63,568 bases of DNA. Origin: a virus. A program made the position numbers and the translations under genes. A model generated the notes under the pieces. That model worked only from the letters and a program-made list of their open reading frames with translations, was not told the origin of the DNA and did not search any database. Shown here one piece after another: positions 16,060 through 23,716 of this stretch; within the stretch, counting starts at the first letter, position 1; every line of letters starts with the position of its first letter. The stretch covers positions 1 to 63,568 of IMG/VR virus record IMGVR_UViG_3300021963_006637. One strand, written 5' to 3'.

Positions 16060-16908
16060 TTATATAGTTTTTATATATTCTTTTAAAATATCTCTAGGAT
16101 ACCAATTCAATCTTTCAACATCATTATCTTTTCGAGTAGCAATTCTGTAATTACCTTTAACAGAATCAATATACTTTACTTTCAAATCAGGATATTTTTC
16201 TTTAAACATTTCATATAATTGGTCGATACTATATACAATATTATTTCCCATTTCCCATCCTGAATGATTTATTAAATCAGTTTTACTCAACTTTACTAAA
16301 CCATCAACAACATCATCTATGTAAGTAAATGCTCTATATGAAAGTCCACGCATTGTTATTTCTATCTCCTTACCCTCCCTTATATTCCGTCTCCACTTTC
16401 CTATCACAGCTGCCATATGAGAATCAACTAATTCACCTGGCCCATATACATTATATAATCTTACAATAGTAACATCCAACCCCATCCCATCTCTATAAAA
16501 ATTACATAACTCTTCACCAATTCTTTTTGAAGATGAATATGGAGATATGGAATGGTGAACCGATGATGAACTTACAAATACTATCTTTGATTTATTTCTT
16601 AAAGCATATTCCAATACTTGTTTAGTTCCATCTACATTAACTGAAAATGTTAAATTTCTATGTTGGTATGATAATTCCAATCTACTAAATGCTGCTAAAT
16701 GAAATATCCAATCATATTGTTTGTCAGGGATATTCTCCATTGCTCTAACATCCCCGCCTAAAAAATGCGCACCGATTTCTTTTGGATTTTTTGCTTCAAA
16801 CCCAATTGAAAGATTATCTATGATATCAACTTCATTACCTTCTTCTAATAATTTTTTAGAAAGTGCATATCCAATAAATCCACATCCACCGGTAACTAAT
16901 ATTTTCAT
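16060..16908 (-). CDS. NAD-dependent sugar epimerase (extended SDR)
   Basis: 282 residues. TGGCGFIGYALS is the NAD-binding Gly motif, IDNLSIGF the acidic turn, HLAAFSR the conserved strand, VSSSSVH the Ser motif and PYSSSKRIGE the Tyr-x-x-x-Lys pair. RLYNVYGPGE is the typical UDP-sugar epimerase motif. Second SDR of the island; it differs from the one at 12.4-13.2 kb, so the two may make two different NDP-sugars or consecutive intermediates. Confidence 0.8.
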   Translation of the reverse strand: MKILVTGGCGFIGYALSKKLLEEGNEVDIIDNLSIGFEAKNPKEIGAHFLGGDVRAMENIPDKQYDWIFHLAAFSRLELSYQHRNLTFSVNVDGTKQVLEYALRNKSKIVFVSSSSVHHSISPYSSSKRIGEELCNFYRDGMGLDVTIVRLYNVYGPGELVDSHMAAVIGKWRRNIREGKEIEITMRGLSYRAFTYIDDVVDGLVKLSKTDLINHSGWEMGNNIVYSIDQLYEMFKEKYPDLKVKYIDSVKGNYRIATRKDNDVERLNWYPRDILKEYIKTI

Positions 16909-17382
16909 TTAGTCTTCGTTGTGCGGTTTACTATTTGTATAATGCCACGCCGAACCGCTTGGATATCCATATGTAGTTGATGTTGATGGGTTATATGTAT
17001 TTAAAATACCCGTACTACCTGTACCAAATGATGCTATATTTGGATTGGCAATTGTAATAAATCCGGTAGTTCCAGGTGTTGTTGTTACTACATATCCAGG
17101 TGTTGATGTTGTTCCAAATGAACCACTACTACAAGTTATTTTGTATGGATTATATGGGTCTATATATGGTTTATCAAATGGATTTGGATAATGTGGTTCT
17201 TGCCACACTGGAGTTGTATTTGGAGATGTGTTTGGTGTTCCAAATGGAAATGATGGAGATGATTCATCAGTAACTTCTGCTAACTTATCTTTTAATGCAT
17301 CCCATTGCTTTGGAGTTGGTGCGTATTCGTGGCAGGCTTCTACAAAACCTCTTAACCATATAACGTATTCTTTTGATGTCAT
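16909..17382 (-). CDS. Small protein with conserved head and Ser/Thr/Gly/Pro-rich tail
   Basis: 157 residues. Residues ~1-38 (KEYVIWLRGFVEACHEYAPT, KQWDALKDKLAEV) are a compact helical head of a type seen in other tailed phages. The remaining ~115 residues are low-complexity and rich in Ser, Thr, Gly, Pro and Tyr, with no charge pattern; such tails are often disordered or glycosylated. It stands inside the glycan gene cluster, so it could be an acceptor, but this is speculation. Confidence 0.5.
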   Translation of the reverse strand: MTSKEYVIWLRGFVEACHEYAPTPKQWDALKDKLAEVTDESSPSFPFGTPNTSPNTTPVWQEPHYPNPFDKPYIDPYNPYKITCSSGSFGTTSTPGYVVTTTPGTTGFITIANPNIASFGTGSTGILNTYNPSTSTTYGYPSGSAWHYTNSKPHNED

Positions 17383-17397
17383 AACCTATTTATTTTT

Positions 17398-17931
17398 TTA
17401 ATCTTTTAAATTTTCTCTTCTCTCTTTTATCTTTTGAGTAGTATTATATCCTGGTAAAAATTTATCTTTTAAATATTCTTTGTCAATTTCAATTAATTCA
17501 ACACTTTTAATAGATGTCATTTTATATTCTCTATAATTCCCAGGATATACCAAAGGTCTTCTTTTGATAATATTAAATAAAGGTTTACCATCATTAGGAA
17601 ATTTCATTAATAATCGTCTGAATTCTTCAGCTGAATTTATAGATTCTTCAGTAACATTATCCATTGCCAAACGTATTGAATCGAAAAATTTTTCAGGATT
17701 TACATACTTCAATTTAATAGAAGGAAATAATACTTTTTTATCTACGAATCTACCAATCAAAAAAATATAAGTGGTATCCAATTGAGCCAAAACCTTTGTT
17801 TGGGGAGGGTCTACATATTTGTAAACAACTATTTTATAGAAATTACCGGGCTTCATCATACTATGCGGTATTGGTTTAAGACTGATAATAATATTGTCCC
17901 ACTTTTGAATATAGAGTTGTTTATTAATCAT
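17398..17931 (-). CDS. Unknown protein within the glycan island
   Basis: 177 residues, mixed alpha/beta, with a beta-rich N-terminal half (KPGNFYKIVVYKYV, TTYIFLIGRFV) and a basic C-terminus (KIKERRENLKD). No catalytic motif or membrane segment was seen. It lies 3 bases downstream of a GT4 gene and may be a structural or accessory protein. Confidence 0.45.
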   Translation of the reverse strand: MINKQLYIQKWDNIIISLKPIPHSMMKPGNFYKIVVYKYVDPPQTKVLAQLDTTYIFLIGRFVDKKVLFPSIKLKYVNPEKFFDSIRLAMDNVTEESINSAEEFRRLLMKFPNDGKPLFNIIKRRPLVYPGNYREYKMTSIKSVELIEIDKEYLKDKFLPGYNTTQKIKERRENLKD

Positions 17932-17934
17932 TTT

Positions 17935-19170
17935 TTAAAATTCAGGTAATACTAAATCAACATGCTTTGCAACCTTAACATATCTATCACATATTACTTT
18001 TAGAGATTCCGTCATTTTTGAATGAGAGAATTTAACTCTATTTTCTGCTCCTAATTTAGAAGATTCGGATAAATATTTACTATAATTATTGAAAACATCA
18101 TTTAATTTTAAAGCCGCATCTGAATAATTTACATAAAACCACTGGGATTCTCCTAATAAAAACTGATTAGCAGCCGATGGGTCTACATTTCTCAAATCTC
18201 CTTTTAATAAAACAGAACCATTTTCATTCAGAAAATCTACTTGCCCACTCCAACCACTAGCAATAACAGGTTTTCCCGTCATTGAAAATTCTAACAAAGG
18301 TCTACCAAATCCTTCCCCATGAGTAAATGATAAAGTGGCCTTTACTTTTGGATGATTGTATAATCTCCACATATCATCGGTTGTTAAATCACCATGTAAT
18401 AAGTAAATCGATACATCACTATTAACTTTAGATACTACATCATTTACTTTTCTCAACATCTCTTCTCTATCTCTTACTGAAAATCCAGCGGATGAAGTTT
18501 TTAAAATTAAAGCCGGTTTTTCACCTTTTACTCGACTAAAGGCAGAAAGAAATGTTTGAATCATTCCTCCTATATCTTTTCTATCATGATAAAGATTCCC
18601 TTGTAACCAATGACCTACAAATAGGAAACAAAAATCTTCTTTTATATTATCTAATTTTTCTAATCTATCCAATTCTTTATAATCAGTACCCTCAAATAAA
18701 ACTTCTACCGGCTTTGAAACCCTATGCTCAGCGACAATCTGCTGAGTTTCTTTACTCTTTTCAGTCCATGTAGTTCCCGTTATACCTGATTTTGAATGAT
18801 TAGATGTAGTTATTACTAAATCCATTCTATTACATCCATCTACCCAATCTTTAGGTATAATCGTAGTTTCTATACCAGCGGTTATTCCAATATTAAATTT
18901 CCCAACTTTTTGAAATTCATTAGGAACTGTCATTTGAACATAGACATCTGGTTGCTTAGATATCTGTGTTACAATATTTTCAATTACCCATTTATCAAAT
19001 TCATTCGTAGGGTCTAACTGATCCATTGGAGTAGCTCCCCATTTTGTAGATACAATTTTTATATCATAATAATCTAAATCTCTAAATGATTTTAATAAAT
19101 CTCTTGCGTGATCTCCATAACCGCTTCTCGTAGCAATTGGAGCTTGATATAATAAAAATGGTTTACTCAT
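17935..19170 (-). CDS. Family 4 glycosyltransferase
   Basis: 411 residues, full GT-B length. APIATRSGYGDHARDLL is the N-terminal acceptor loop, FVGHWLQGN opens the C-terminal domain, and LSFTHGEGFGRPLLEFSMTG is the diagnostic GT4 E-G-F-G-x-P...E motif. It should use a nucleotide-sugar donor with retention of configuration. It is adjacent to MazG and a second GT4, separated by 2-8 bases. Confidence 0.8.
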   Translation of the reverse strand: MSKPFLLYQAPIATRSGYGDHARDLLKSFRDLDYYDIKIVSTKWGATPMDQLDPTNEFDKWVIENIVTQISKQPDVYVQMTVPNEFQKVGKFNIGITAGIETTIIPKDWVDGCNRMDLVITTSNHSKSGITGTTWTEKSKETQQIVAEHRVSKPVEVLFEGTDYKELDRLEKLDNIKEDFCFLFVGHWLQGNLYHDRKDIGGMIQTFLSAFSRVKGEKPALILKTSSAGFSVRDREEMLRKVNDVVSKVNSDVSIYLLHGDLTTDDMWRLYNHPKVKATLSFTHGEGFGRPLLEFSMTGKPVIASGWSGQVDFLNENGSVLLKGDLRNVDPSAANQFLLGESQWFYVNYSDAALKLNDVFNNYSKYLSESSKLGAENRVKFSHSKMTESLKVICDRYVKVAKHVDLVLPEF

Positions 19171-19172
19171 AA

Positions 19173-19505
19173 TTAATTCTTTACAAAAACTCCTCCAACA
19201 GTTTTACCTGTTCTATCTTTAATTTCATTCCACGCTGCCTCCAAACATTCCGCTGGTTCTAATCCTAATTGTTTAGATAAGATAATAAGTGTTACAAATG
19301 AATCACCTATACCGTCTTTAACTTCTTCATCTTTAGATTTGAGTAATGCTCCGGCAGTTTCACCTACTTCTTCTAATACTTTCAATAATTGCTTATGTGC
19401 ATTTTCTTTCTTTAAGATATTTTTATCAGCTGCCCAACCTACTACATTTTCAATCAATTTGTCAAATGATGCAGTTGTTTCAAATAATTCTAATTGTTTT
19501 CCCAT
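19173..19505 (-). CDS. mazG: MazG-like nucleotide pyrophosphohydrolase
   Basis: 110 residues. LLKVLEEVGETAGALL and KDGIGDSFVTL supply the EExxE...ExxD metal-binding signature of the all-alpha NTP pyrophosphohydrolases. Phage MazG proteins hydrolyse (d)NTPs to monophosphates, which can recycle nucleotides or dampen stringent-response signals; substrate preference cannot be told from this sequence. It sits between two glycosyltransferase genes. Confidence 0.8.
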   Translation of the reverse strand: MGKQLELFETTASFDKLIENVVGWAADKNILKKENAHKQLLKVLEEVGETAGALLKSKDEEVKDGIGDSFVTLIILSKQLGLEPAECLEAAWNEIKDRTGKTVGGVFVKN

Positions 19506-19513
19506 TTTGTAAC

Positions 19514-20902
19514 TTATTTTATTTTATATAATTCAAATCTTTCTTTAGGTTTCCAGTTTTCAAATGCCCTTTCCATTCCCTCAACCATAGTATCTGCCAT
19601 TCTTTGCGAATGAAATCCATTTTCTGATAGGAAAAATTCTCTACCTTTTAATCCCATTTCTTTTCTTTTTTCTTTAGGGATATCATACCAATATTTCATA
19701 GCATCCGCTAACTCATATACATCAACTTTATCGTCAATGATATAAGGAGTTGGAACTGAACCATTCATATTTTGAGCTCTAGGCCATAATGGTTTTACCC
19801 ATTCACCATGTTCCACTTTACCTTCCCATTTTCTCCAATCGTGCAATGAACCGATTTCAACATAATCATCCGCAGTTAATAACTTACCATCTTTTTTAAA
19901 CCCACATTGGTCTTGTAATCCACCTGTTACTAAAACAATAGAAGGTAGCCCAGCCATTATCGCCTCACAAGTTGTCAAACCAAATCCTTCGTTTCCAGCG
20001 ATATTAACTGAAATATCACAAAGGTTTACCAATTGGTTTATTTGTTCGGTGGATAGTCGGTTTGTTGAAAATTTAATTTCAGTATCAGGAGCTATTCTGC
20101 TAGCTACCGCAACCAAATCAGTACCGTTTTCATCAACGGGCTGAGTATGCATTAGCAATAATACTTTCTTTTTCTTTTCTTCTGGTAATGAATCAACAAA
20201 CATTTTATATGCCCAAATAACATCAGATGGTTGTTTACGTCTGATATTACGATTTGACCAATATATTACAAATTCATAATCGTTTCCGGCAAATAATTTT
20301 TGCTTTAATTCTTTATTTTCTTCTTCAAGAGGTTTATAAAGTTTAGATACACCATGTGGTACATAACTCACTTGCCAATCTTCCAATGGTTTCCAAGTTT
20401 TTCCATTTTCTAAAGCACCAGTTCTTTTAACGATTCCATAAGTTTGTTTAGAAATACAACCTAACCAATCACAACTTTCATAGTAATCTCTATTGTAATG
20501 AGGGTCTGGCAAATCATCCCAAATATGGTAAAAGAAAATTGGTGTAGTTTGTCTGATTTCATGTTCAATATCATACAACCAAATCCAATATCTCGGGTCG
20601 GTAAAGTGTAAGATAGCATCGATTTTATGCCTATTTAAAAAATCTCTTATTAAATCTGCATTACCATACCCACTATTTGGGTAGAGTATTACACTTGCAT
20701 CTTCTACTCCACTAAATTTTCTAACATCTTCAGATACATCAATTATTTTTCCCACATCAGGATGTTGCACAGCCGCTGCAACCTGTATCCAATTATATTT
20801 GTGAACTGAACCCAATACTATTTCTTTTGACATAGTAGCTATACCACTATGCATTCTTAAATCATCTGATAAAAGGAGAATTGTTTTTTTGTTGTTACTC
20901 AT
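19514..20902 (-). CDS. Family 4 glycosyltransferase
   Basis: 462 residues. SDDLRMHSGIATMSKEI is the N-terminal motif, VPHGVSKLYKPLEEE the interdomain linker, IYWSNRNIRRKQP starts the C-terminal Rossmann half and NIAGNEGFGLTTCEAIMAG is the GT4 E-x-F-G-L...E signature. It is related in layout to the 411-residue copy two genes downstream. It completes a group of six putative glycosyltransferases. Confidence 0.8.
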   Translation of the reverse strand: MSNNKKTILLLSDDLRMHSGIATMSKEIVLGSVHKYNWIQVAAAVQHPDVGKIIDVSEDVRKFSGVEDASVILYPNSGYGNADLIRDFLNRHKIDAILHFTDPRYWIWLYDIEHEIRQTTPIFFYHIWDDLPDPHYNRDYYESCDWLGCISKQTYGIVKRTGALENGKTWKPLEDWQVSYVPHGVSKLYKPLEEENKELKQKLFAGNDYEFVIYWSNRNIRRKQPSDVIWAYKMFVDSLPEEKKKKVLLLMHTQPVDENGTDLVAVASRIAPDTEIKFSTNRLSTEQINQLVNLCDISVNIAGNEGFGLTTCEAIMAGLPSIVLVTGGLQDQCGFKKDGKLLTADDYVEIGSLHDWRKWEGKVEHGEWVKPLWPRAQNMNGSVPTPYIIDDKVDVYELADAMKYWYDIPKEKRKEMGLKGREFFLSENGFHSQRMADTMVEGMERAFENWKPKERFELYKIK

Positions 20903-20905
20903 AAA

Positions 20906-21097
20906 TTAAAACTGTGAACCTGAAATTTGTAATTCTGCGAATGAATCTATTTTGTCTTTAAAATTTGGGTCTTCTACATAAAGAGTCAAAGAACGATTTA
21001 CTAATTTTTGTAAACTCATTTTATCATCTAATGTAACTCTTTTGAATTGCGAATAAAGATTACTTAGAATCTTTACGCTTGTTAATTTAACATCCAT
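20906..21097 (-). CDS. Small ribbon-helix-helix-like regulator
   Basis: 63 residues from the ATG at 21097 (MDVKLTSVKILSNLYSQF...). A longer frame begins at 21178, but its first 27 residues are A/T-driven and overlap the upstream membrane-protein gene, so I prefer the later start. VKLTSVKIL looks like the DNA-contacting strand and two helices follow (LYSQFKRVTLD, SLQKLVNRSLTLYV). An ATATTTATA element lies about 20 bases upstream. Likely a DNA-binding regulator, possibly autoregulated. Confidence 0.5.
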   Translation of the reverse strand: MDVKLTSVKILSNLYSQFKRVTLDDKMSLQKLVNRSLTLYVEDPNFKDKIDSFAELQISGSQF

Positions 21098-21116
21098 ATC
21101 TTTTTCAATTTGTATA

Positions 21117-21125
21117 TATAAATAT
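21117..21125 (-). promoter_or_regulatory. ATATTTATA element before the RHH-like gene
   Basis: The same A/T element as at 4919 and 62078, about 20 bases upstream of the preferred ATG and in a 55-base gap. Candidate promoter or RHH-binding site; flanked by further TA repeats. Confidence 0.3.
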
Positions 21126-21152
21126 ATATATTTATTTTTATGAAAAAGATAA

Positions 21153-21491
21153 TTATTTCCAAAAAATTTGTATCGCAACTATAACAATACAAAGAAAAAT
21201 ACTAATTAAAGTTTTAAGAGTGATTGGCTCTTTTAGATAAAACCAAGTCATAAACGAAAATACTAAGATTGATAATGAGAATCCTATTATTCTATTAGGC
21301 CACGTTAAACCATTGAATAGTTCAATCATTACTTTCGTACTCCATATAACTGAATACCCGAATGGTATTCCAACTAATACCATTAAAAAAGGATTTCTAT
21401 CAATCCATTTTGAAATTAAATGACCTTGCAATTGATAGAAAGAAACAACCTGTGATAGTATTAAAAAAAATATAGCTAATATAACTCTCAT
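21153..21491 (-). CDS. Small multi-spanning membrane protein (SMR/EamA-like)
   Basis: 112 residues from the ATG at 21491, which overlaps the stop of the upstream nuclease gene as TAATG. Four hydrophobic segments (about 2-18, 35-55, 65-82, 90-110) and a Lys-Glu-Pro turn before the last one resemble half-size drug/metabolite transporter (SMR/EamA) proteins. A second small membrane protein is at 29.05-29.33 kb. It might move a glycan precursor, polyamine or other metabolite; no substrate evidence. Confidence 0.55.
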   Translation of the reverse strand: MRVILAIFFLILSQVVSFYQLQGHLISKWIDRNPFLMVLVGIPFGYSVIWSTKVMIELFNGLTWPNRIIGFSLSILVFSFMTWFYLKEPITLKTLISIFLCIVIVAIQIFWK

Positions 21492-22351
21492 TATTTCCAA
21501 ATTGAGCAAATCTTTCTTTCCTTAAACTCACACCAATCACATTGCTTCCCTTTATTTGTAGGGTATTCTATTTCCCTATATTTCCCATCTACATCAAACA
21601 CAGTATCTACGAATTCCATAAACCCTTTCCAAGCTTTGTTTATAGATGGTTTACCGCTCGCTGGAATATGTTTTGAAATACGAGGAATTGGATAATCCGC
21701 ATCCTCTTTAATCTTTCTCTTAAGAATATGAAATTCAACATTTACTTTATCTTCATCAATCTTATATTTTTCCGCATAGAATTTCTTATATAAAAGAATT
21801 TGTGCGTTTTTAATAGGGTCTGATTTCTGATATTTACTCCAACCAGCAGTTGACGTTTTAAAGTCAATGATTGTTATTTTTTTAGTTGCAACTTCTCTGA
21901 TAATAATATCGACAAATCCAATAAAATGCACATTCTCTTTAATCTGCATATTCAATGGTAATTCAATTGCAACTAATTCATATCCTTTCTTAGAGAAAAA
22001 TAATACTAACTTACTTTTAAAGTATTGCAATATCTTTCTACCATCTCCAAAGAATTCTTCTAACTCTTCTTTAGTGCAAGGAAATTCATTTTCTCCCAAT
22101 TTCTCCTTTTCCTTATTAAAGTTTTCAACTAATCTATCCTTTAACAGCATATCTAAATCCATTGCCATTGCAGAGGATTTAGTAGCATTATACATTACAT
22201 CTAAAAACTTTTGTAATGTTTCATGCATCGCAGTTCCGAAAATTAAATGAATATTCGCATTTGAAATTGATAACCCATCAATATAAGATAACTTATATTG
22301 TTGAGGGCAAGAATTCCACATTGAATATTGAGAGAAAGATACTCTTGCCAT
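21491..22351 (-). CDS. RecB/Cas4-like PD-(D/E)XK nuclease
   Basis: 286 residues. SFSQYSMWNSCPQQYKLSYI and FGTAMHETLQ are the N-terminal pattern of RecB-family nucleases, with the catalytic His. GFVDIIIRE supplies the catalytic Asp, and TIIDFKTS the second Asp and the Lys. The C-terminus has CDWCEFKERKIC, which with the N-terminal Cys would make a four-Cys Fe-S site as in Cas4 and AddB. Likely an ssDNA/dsDNA exonuclease in recombination or host DNA breakdown. It overlaps gp62 by one base. Confidence 0.8.
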   Translation of the reverse strand: MARVSFSQYSMWNSCPQQYKLSYIDGLSISNANIHLIFGTAMHETLQKFLDVMYNATKSSAMAMDLDMLLKDRLVENFNKEKEKLGENEFPCTKEELEEFFGDGRKILQYFKSKLVLFFSKKGYELVAIELPLNMQIKENVHFIGFVDIIIREVATKKITIIDFKTSTAGWSKYQKSDPIKNAQILLYKKFYAEKYKIDEDKVNVEFHILKRKIKEDADYPIPRISKHIPASGKPSINKAWKGFMEFVDTVFDVDGKYREIEYPTNKGKQCDWCEFKERKICSIWK

Positions 22352-22815
22352 TATTTCTTTTTGGTTTTTGGTTTAGAAGATTTTTTACCTTTTTCTTTTT
22401 CTACTTCTCCATATTTTGATTTAAGATATTCAAAATATTCACTACCTTCTTTTATATTACTAAGAATAGTGTAGTAATCTATTGCAGTAGATTTTGAGCA
22501 ACTATATTCTATCTGAATTAACTCTACCAACTTTTCATTTGCAATTTCTTCACCCTTACCCTTTATATAACGAAGATAGTATTTTCCTTTTGGAATAACC
22601 CCTATCATAAGAAGGTAGTATAATTTCGGCTCCATTGTTTGTGTCAATGGTTGAAATTGTGCAATTGTTTCAACAAAATCGAAATTCATAGAAAGGAATC
22701 TATGAATCATGTAATTACTCCAAGTTTTCAAATCCTCCTCTGATAATTTATCAAAGTAATTCGGGTCTTGATCTTTTGTTATAGCATTAAGATGGTCAAA
22801 AAGTGTTTTAGCCAT
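22351..22815 (-). CDS. 62: Sliding-clamp loader small subunit (T4 gp62-like)
   Basis: 154 residues. Residues ~85-135 (YYLLMIGVIPKGKYYLRY ... AIDYYTIL) match the conserved core of T4 gp62 (YLM..VPRGKRY ... AINYKSIL). A Lys-rich tail ends the protein. gp62 forms the stalk of the gp44/62 clamp loader. In T4 it is adjacent to gene 44; here it is about 6.5 kb downstream of gene 44 and translationally coupled to the RecB-like nuclease and nucleosidase. Confidence 0.7.
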   Translation of the reverse strand: MAKTLFDHLNAITKDQDPNYFDKLSEEDLKTWSNYMIHRFLSMNFDFVETIAQFQPLTQTMEPKLYYLLMIGVIPKGKYYLRYIKGKGEEIANEKLVELIQIEYSCSKSTAIDYYTILSNIKEGSEYFEYLKSKYGEVEKEKGKKSSKPKTKKK

Positions 22816-23387
22816 TATCTAGCAATATATTTGTTATAGAATTCTAATTTAAACTGAGAATACCCAATTCTACAATTAGCCTGCCAATCATCCATCCCAC
22901 CATCATCACTTACCCATTTATAAGAAACGATAGGTATTTTGAATTCTTTACACACTCGAGTAATTGAATATAACTCCATCTCAAATATACTACATTTATT
23001 TAACAATTCCAACTTTTTAGGGGAGAAATTCTTAACCTTTTCCTTAGTTATAAAGGTTTCCGATGTAAAGCAGCTAACTCCTTCATTTTCAATCTCTAAG
23101 TAATCACCATCTACATCAAATGGAGTGATAGAATATGGGACTAACGGCTCCGCATCCATATCTCCATTGTAAACATCTTTAACTTTTAATAACATACCTT
23201 TATCCATTGTGAAACTCCCACAGCTTCCAAAATTACAAACTAAATCGGGTTTATGTTCTAATATAGCCAATGCGGTTTTATATCCTGCGTTTATTTTACC
23301 AACACCGGTATGTATAATTGGATAATCAAATAAATTATCATGCCCATCCGATTCTTCTTTTAATGCACAGACAAATAAAACTTTCAT
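22815..23387 (-). CDS. MTA/SAH nucleosidase-type phosphorylase-superfamily protein
   Basis: 190 residues. HTGVGKINAGY is the purine/ribose-binding start, NFGSCGS the phosphate/active-site loop, FEMELYSITRVC the MTAN motif with the ribose-binding Met-Glu, and YKWVSDDGG the catalytic-Asp region. It probably cleaves methylthioadenosine or S-adenosylhomocysteine, relieving product inhibition of methyltransferases, of which several are encoded here, and of any polyamine synthesis tied to the speD-like gene. It is shorter than cellular MTANs (~230). An internal TTG-N20-TATATTTG match lies in its 3' half. Confidence 0.7.
   Translation of the reverse strand: MKVLFVCALKEESDGHDNLFDYPIIHTGVGKINAGYKTALAILEHKPDLVCNFGSCGSFTMDKGMLLKVKDVYNGDMDAEPLVPYSITPFDVDGDYLEIENEGVSCFTSETFITKEKVKNFSPKKLELLNKCSIFEMELYSITRVCKEFKIPIVSYKWVSDDGGMDDWQANCRIGYSQFKLEFYNKYIAR
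22982..23012 (-). promoter_or_regulatory. Internal early-type promoter match
   Basis: Minus strand: TTG, exactly 20 bases, then TATATTTG, identical in spacing to the promoters before the replication genes. It lies inside the nucleosidase gene about 170 bases before gene 62. Could be fortuitous in coding DNA, or could drive gene 62 and the nuclease. Confidence 0.3.
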
Positions 23388-23388
23388 A

Positions 23389-23706
23389 TTATAATTCCAA
23401 TGTTAATGATGAGTTGGGTTCAACAGGTGGAGGAGTTGGAACTTCTTCTTTATTTTGAGCTTTTGAAGATTTTCTAATTTCAGCAGGAATTAATTCATCA
23501 ACTGGTTTCCCGCAGTTACCACACATTAATATATCTACTGGTATAACTGCATCTTTCGGAGTTCCCGTAACTAATTTTGAAAACTTTTTAATTACAACTG
23601 CGCTTATAAAATATTCTCCTCCGCAATGTGAGCAAGTAAAATCTTGAGCTTGTGACCAATCTAGTCGTGGTTGAGGAGGTTGTTGGTTTCCTAAAATTTG
23701 TGCCAT
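23389..23706 (-). CDS. Zinc-ribbon protein
   Basis: 105 residues. CSHCGG (about 29) and CGNCGK (about 62) form a two-knuckle zinc ribbon separated by a strand-rich segment (KFSKLVTGTPKDAVIPVDIL). Both ends are Pro/Gln-rich and disordered. Such small zinc ribbons can contact nucleic acid or RNA polymerase; the role here is unknown. Confidence 0.6.
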   Translation of the reverse strand: MAQILGNQQPPQPRLDWSQAQDFTCSHCGGEYFISAVVIKKFSKLVTGTPKDAVIPVDILMCGNCGKPVDELIPAEIRKSSKAQNKEEVPTPPPVEPNSSLTLEL

Positions 23707-23716
23707 AGTTTTTAAT

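Noticed and set aside
17076-17273. Plus-strand GTTGTT/GTTCC-type simple repeats as a possible tandem repeat array or CRISPR
   Set aside because: They encode the Thr/Gly/Pro-rich tail of the 157-residue protein; units are not uniform and there are no spacers.
21867-22250. Plus-strand open frame of 127 codons inside the RecB-like nuclease gene
   Set aside because: It is antisense to a gene with clear catalytic motifs, is rich in Ser/Asn/Phe as expected from the reverse of A/T-rich coding DNA, and has no conserved motif.
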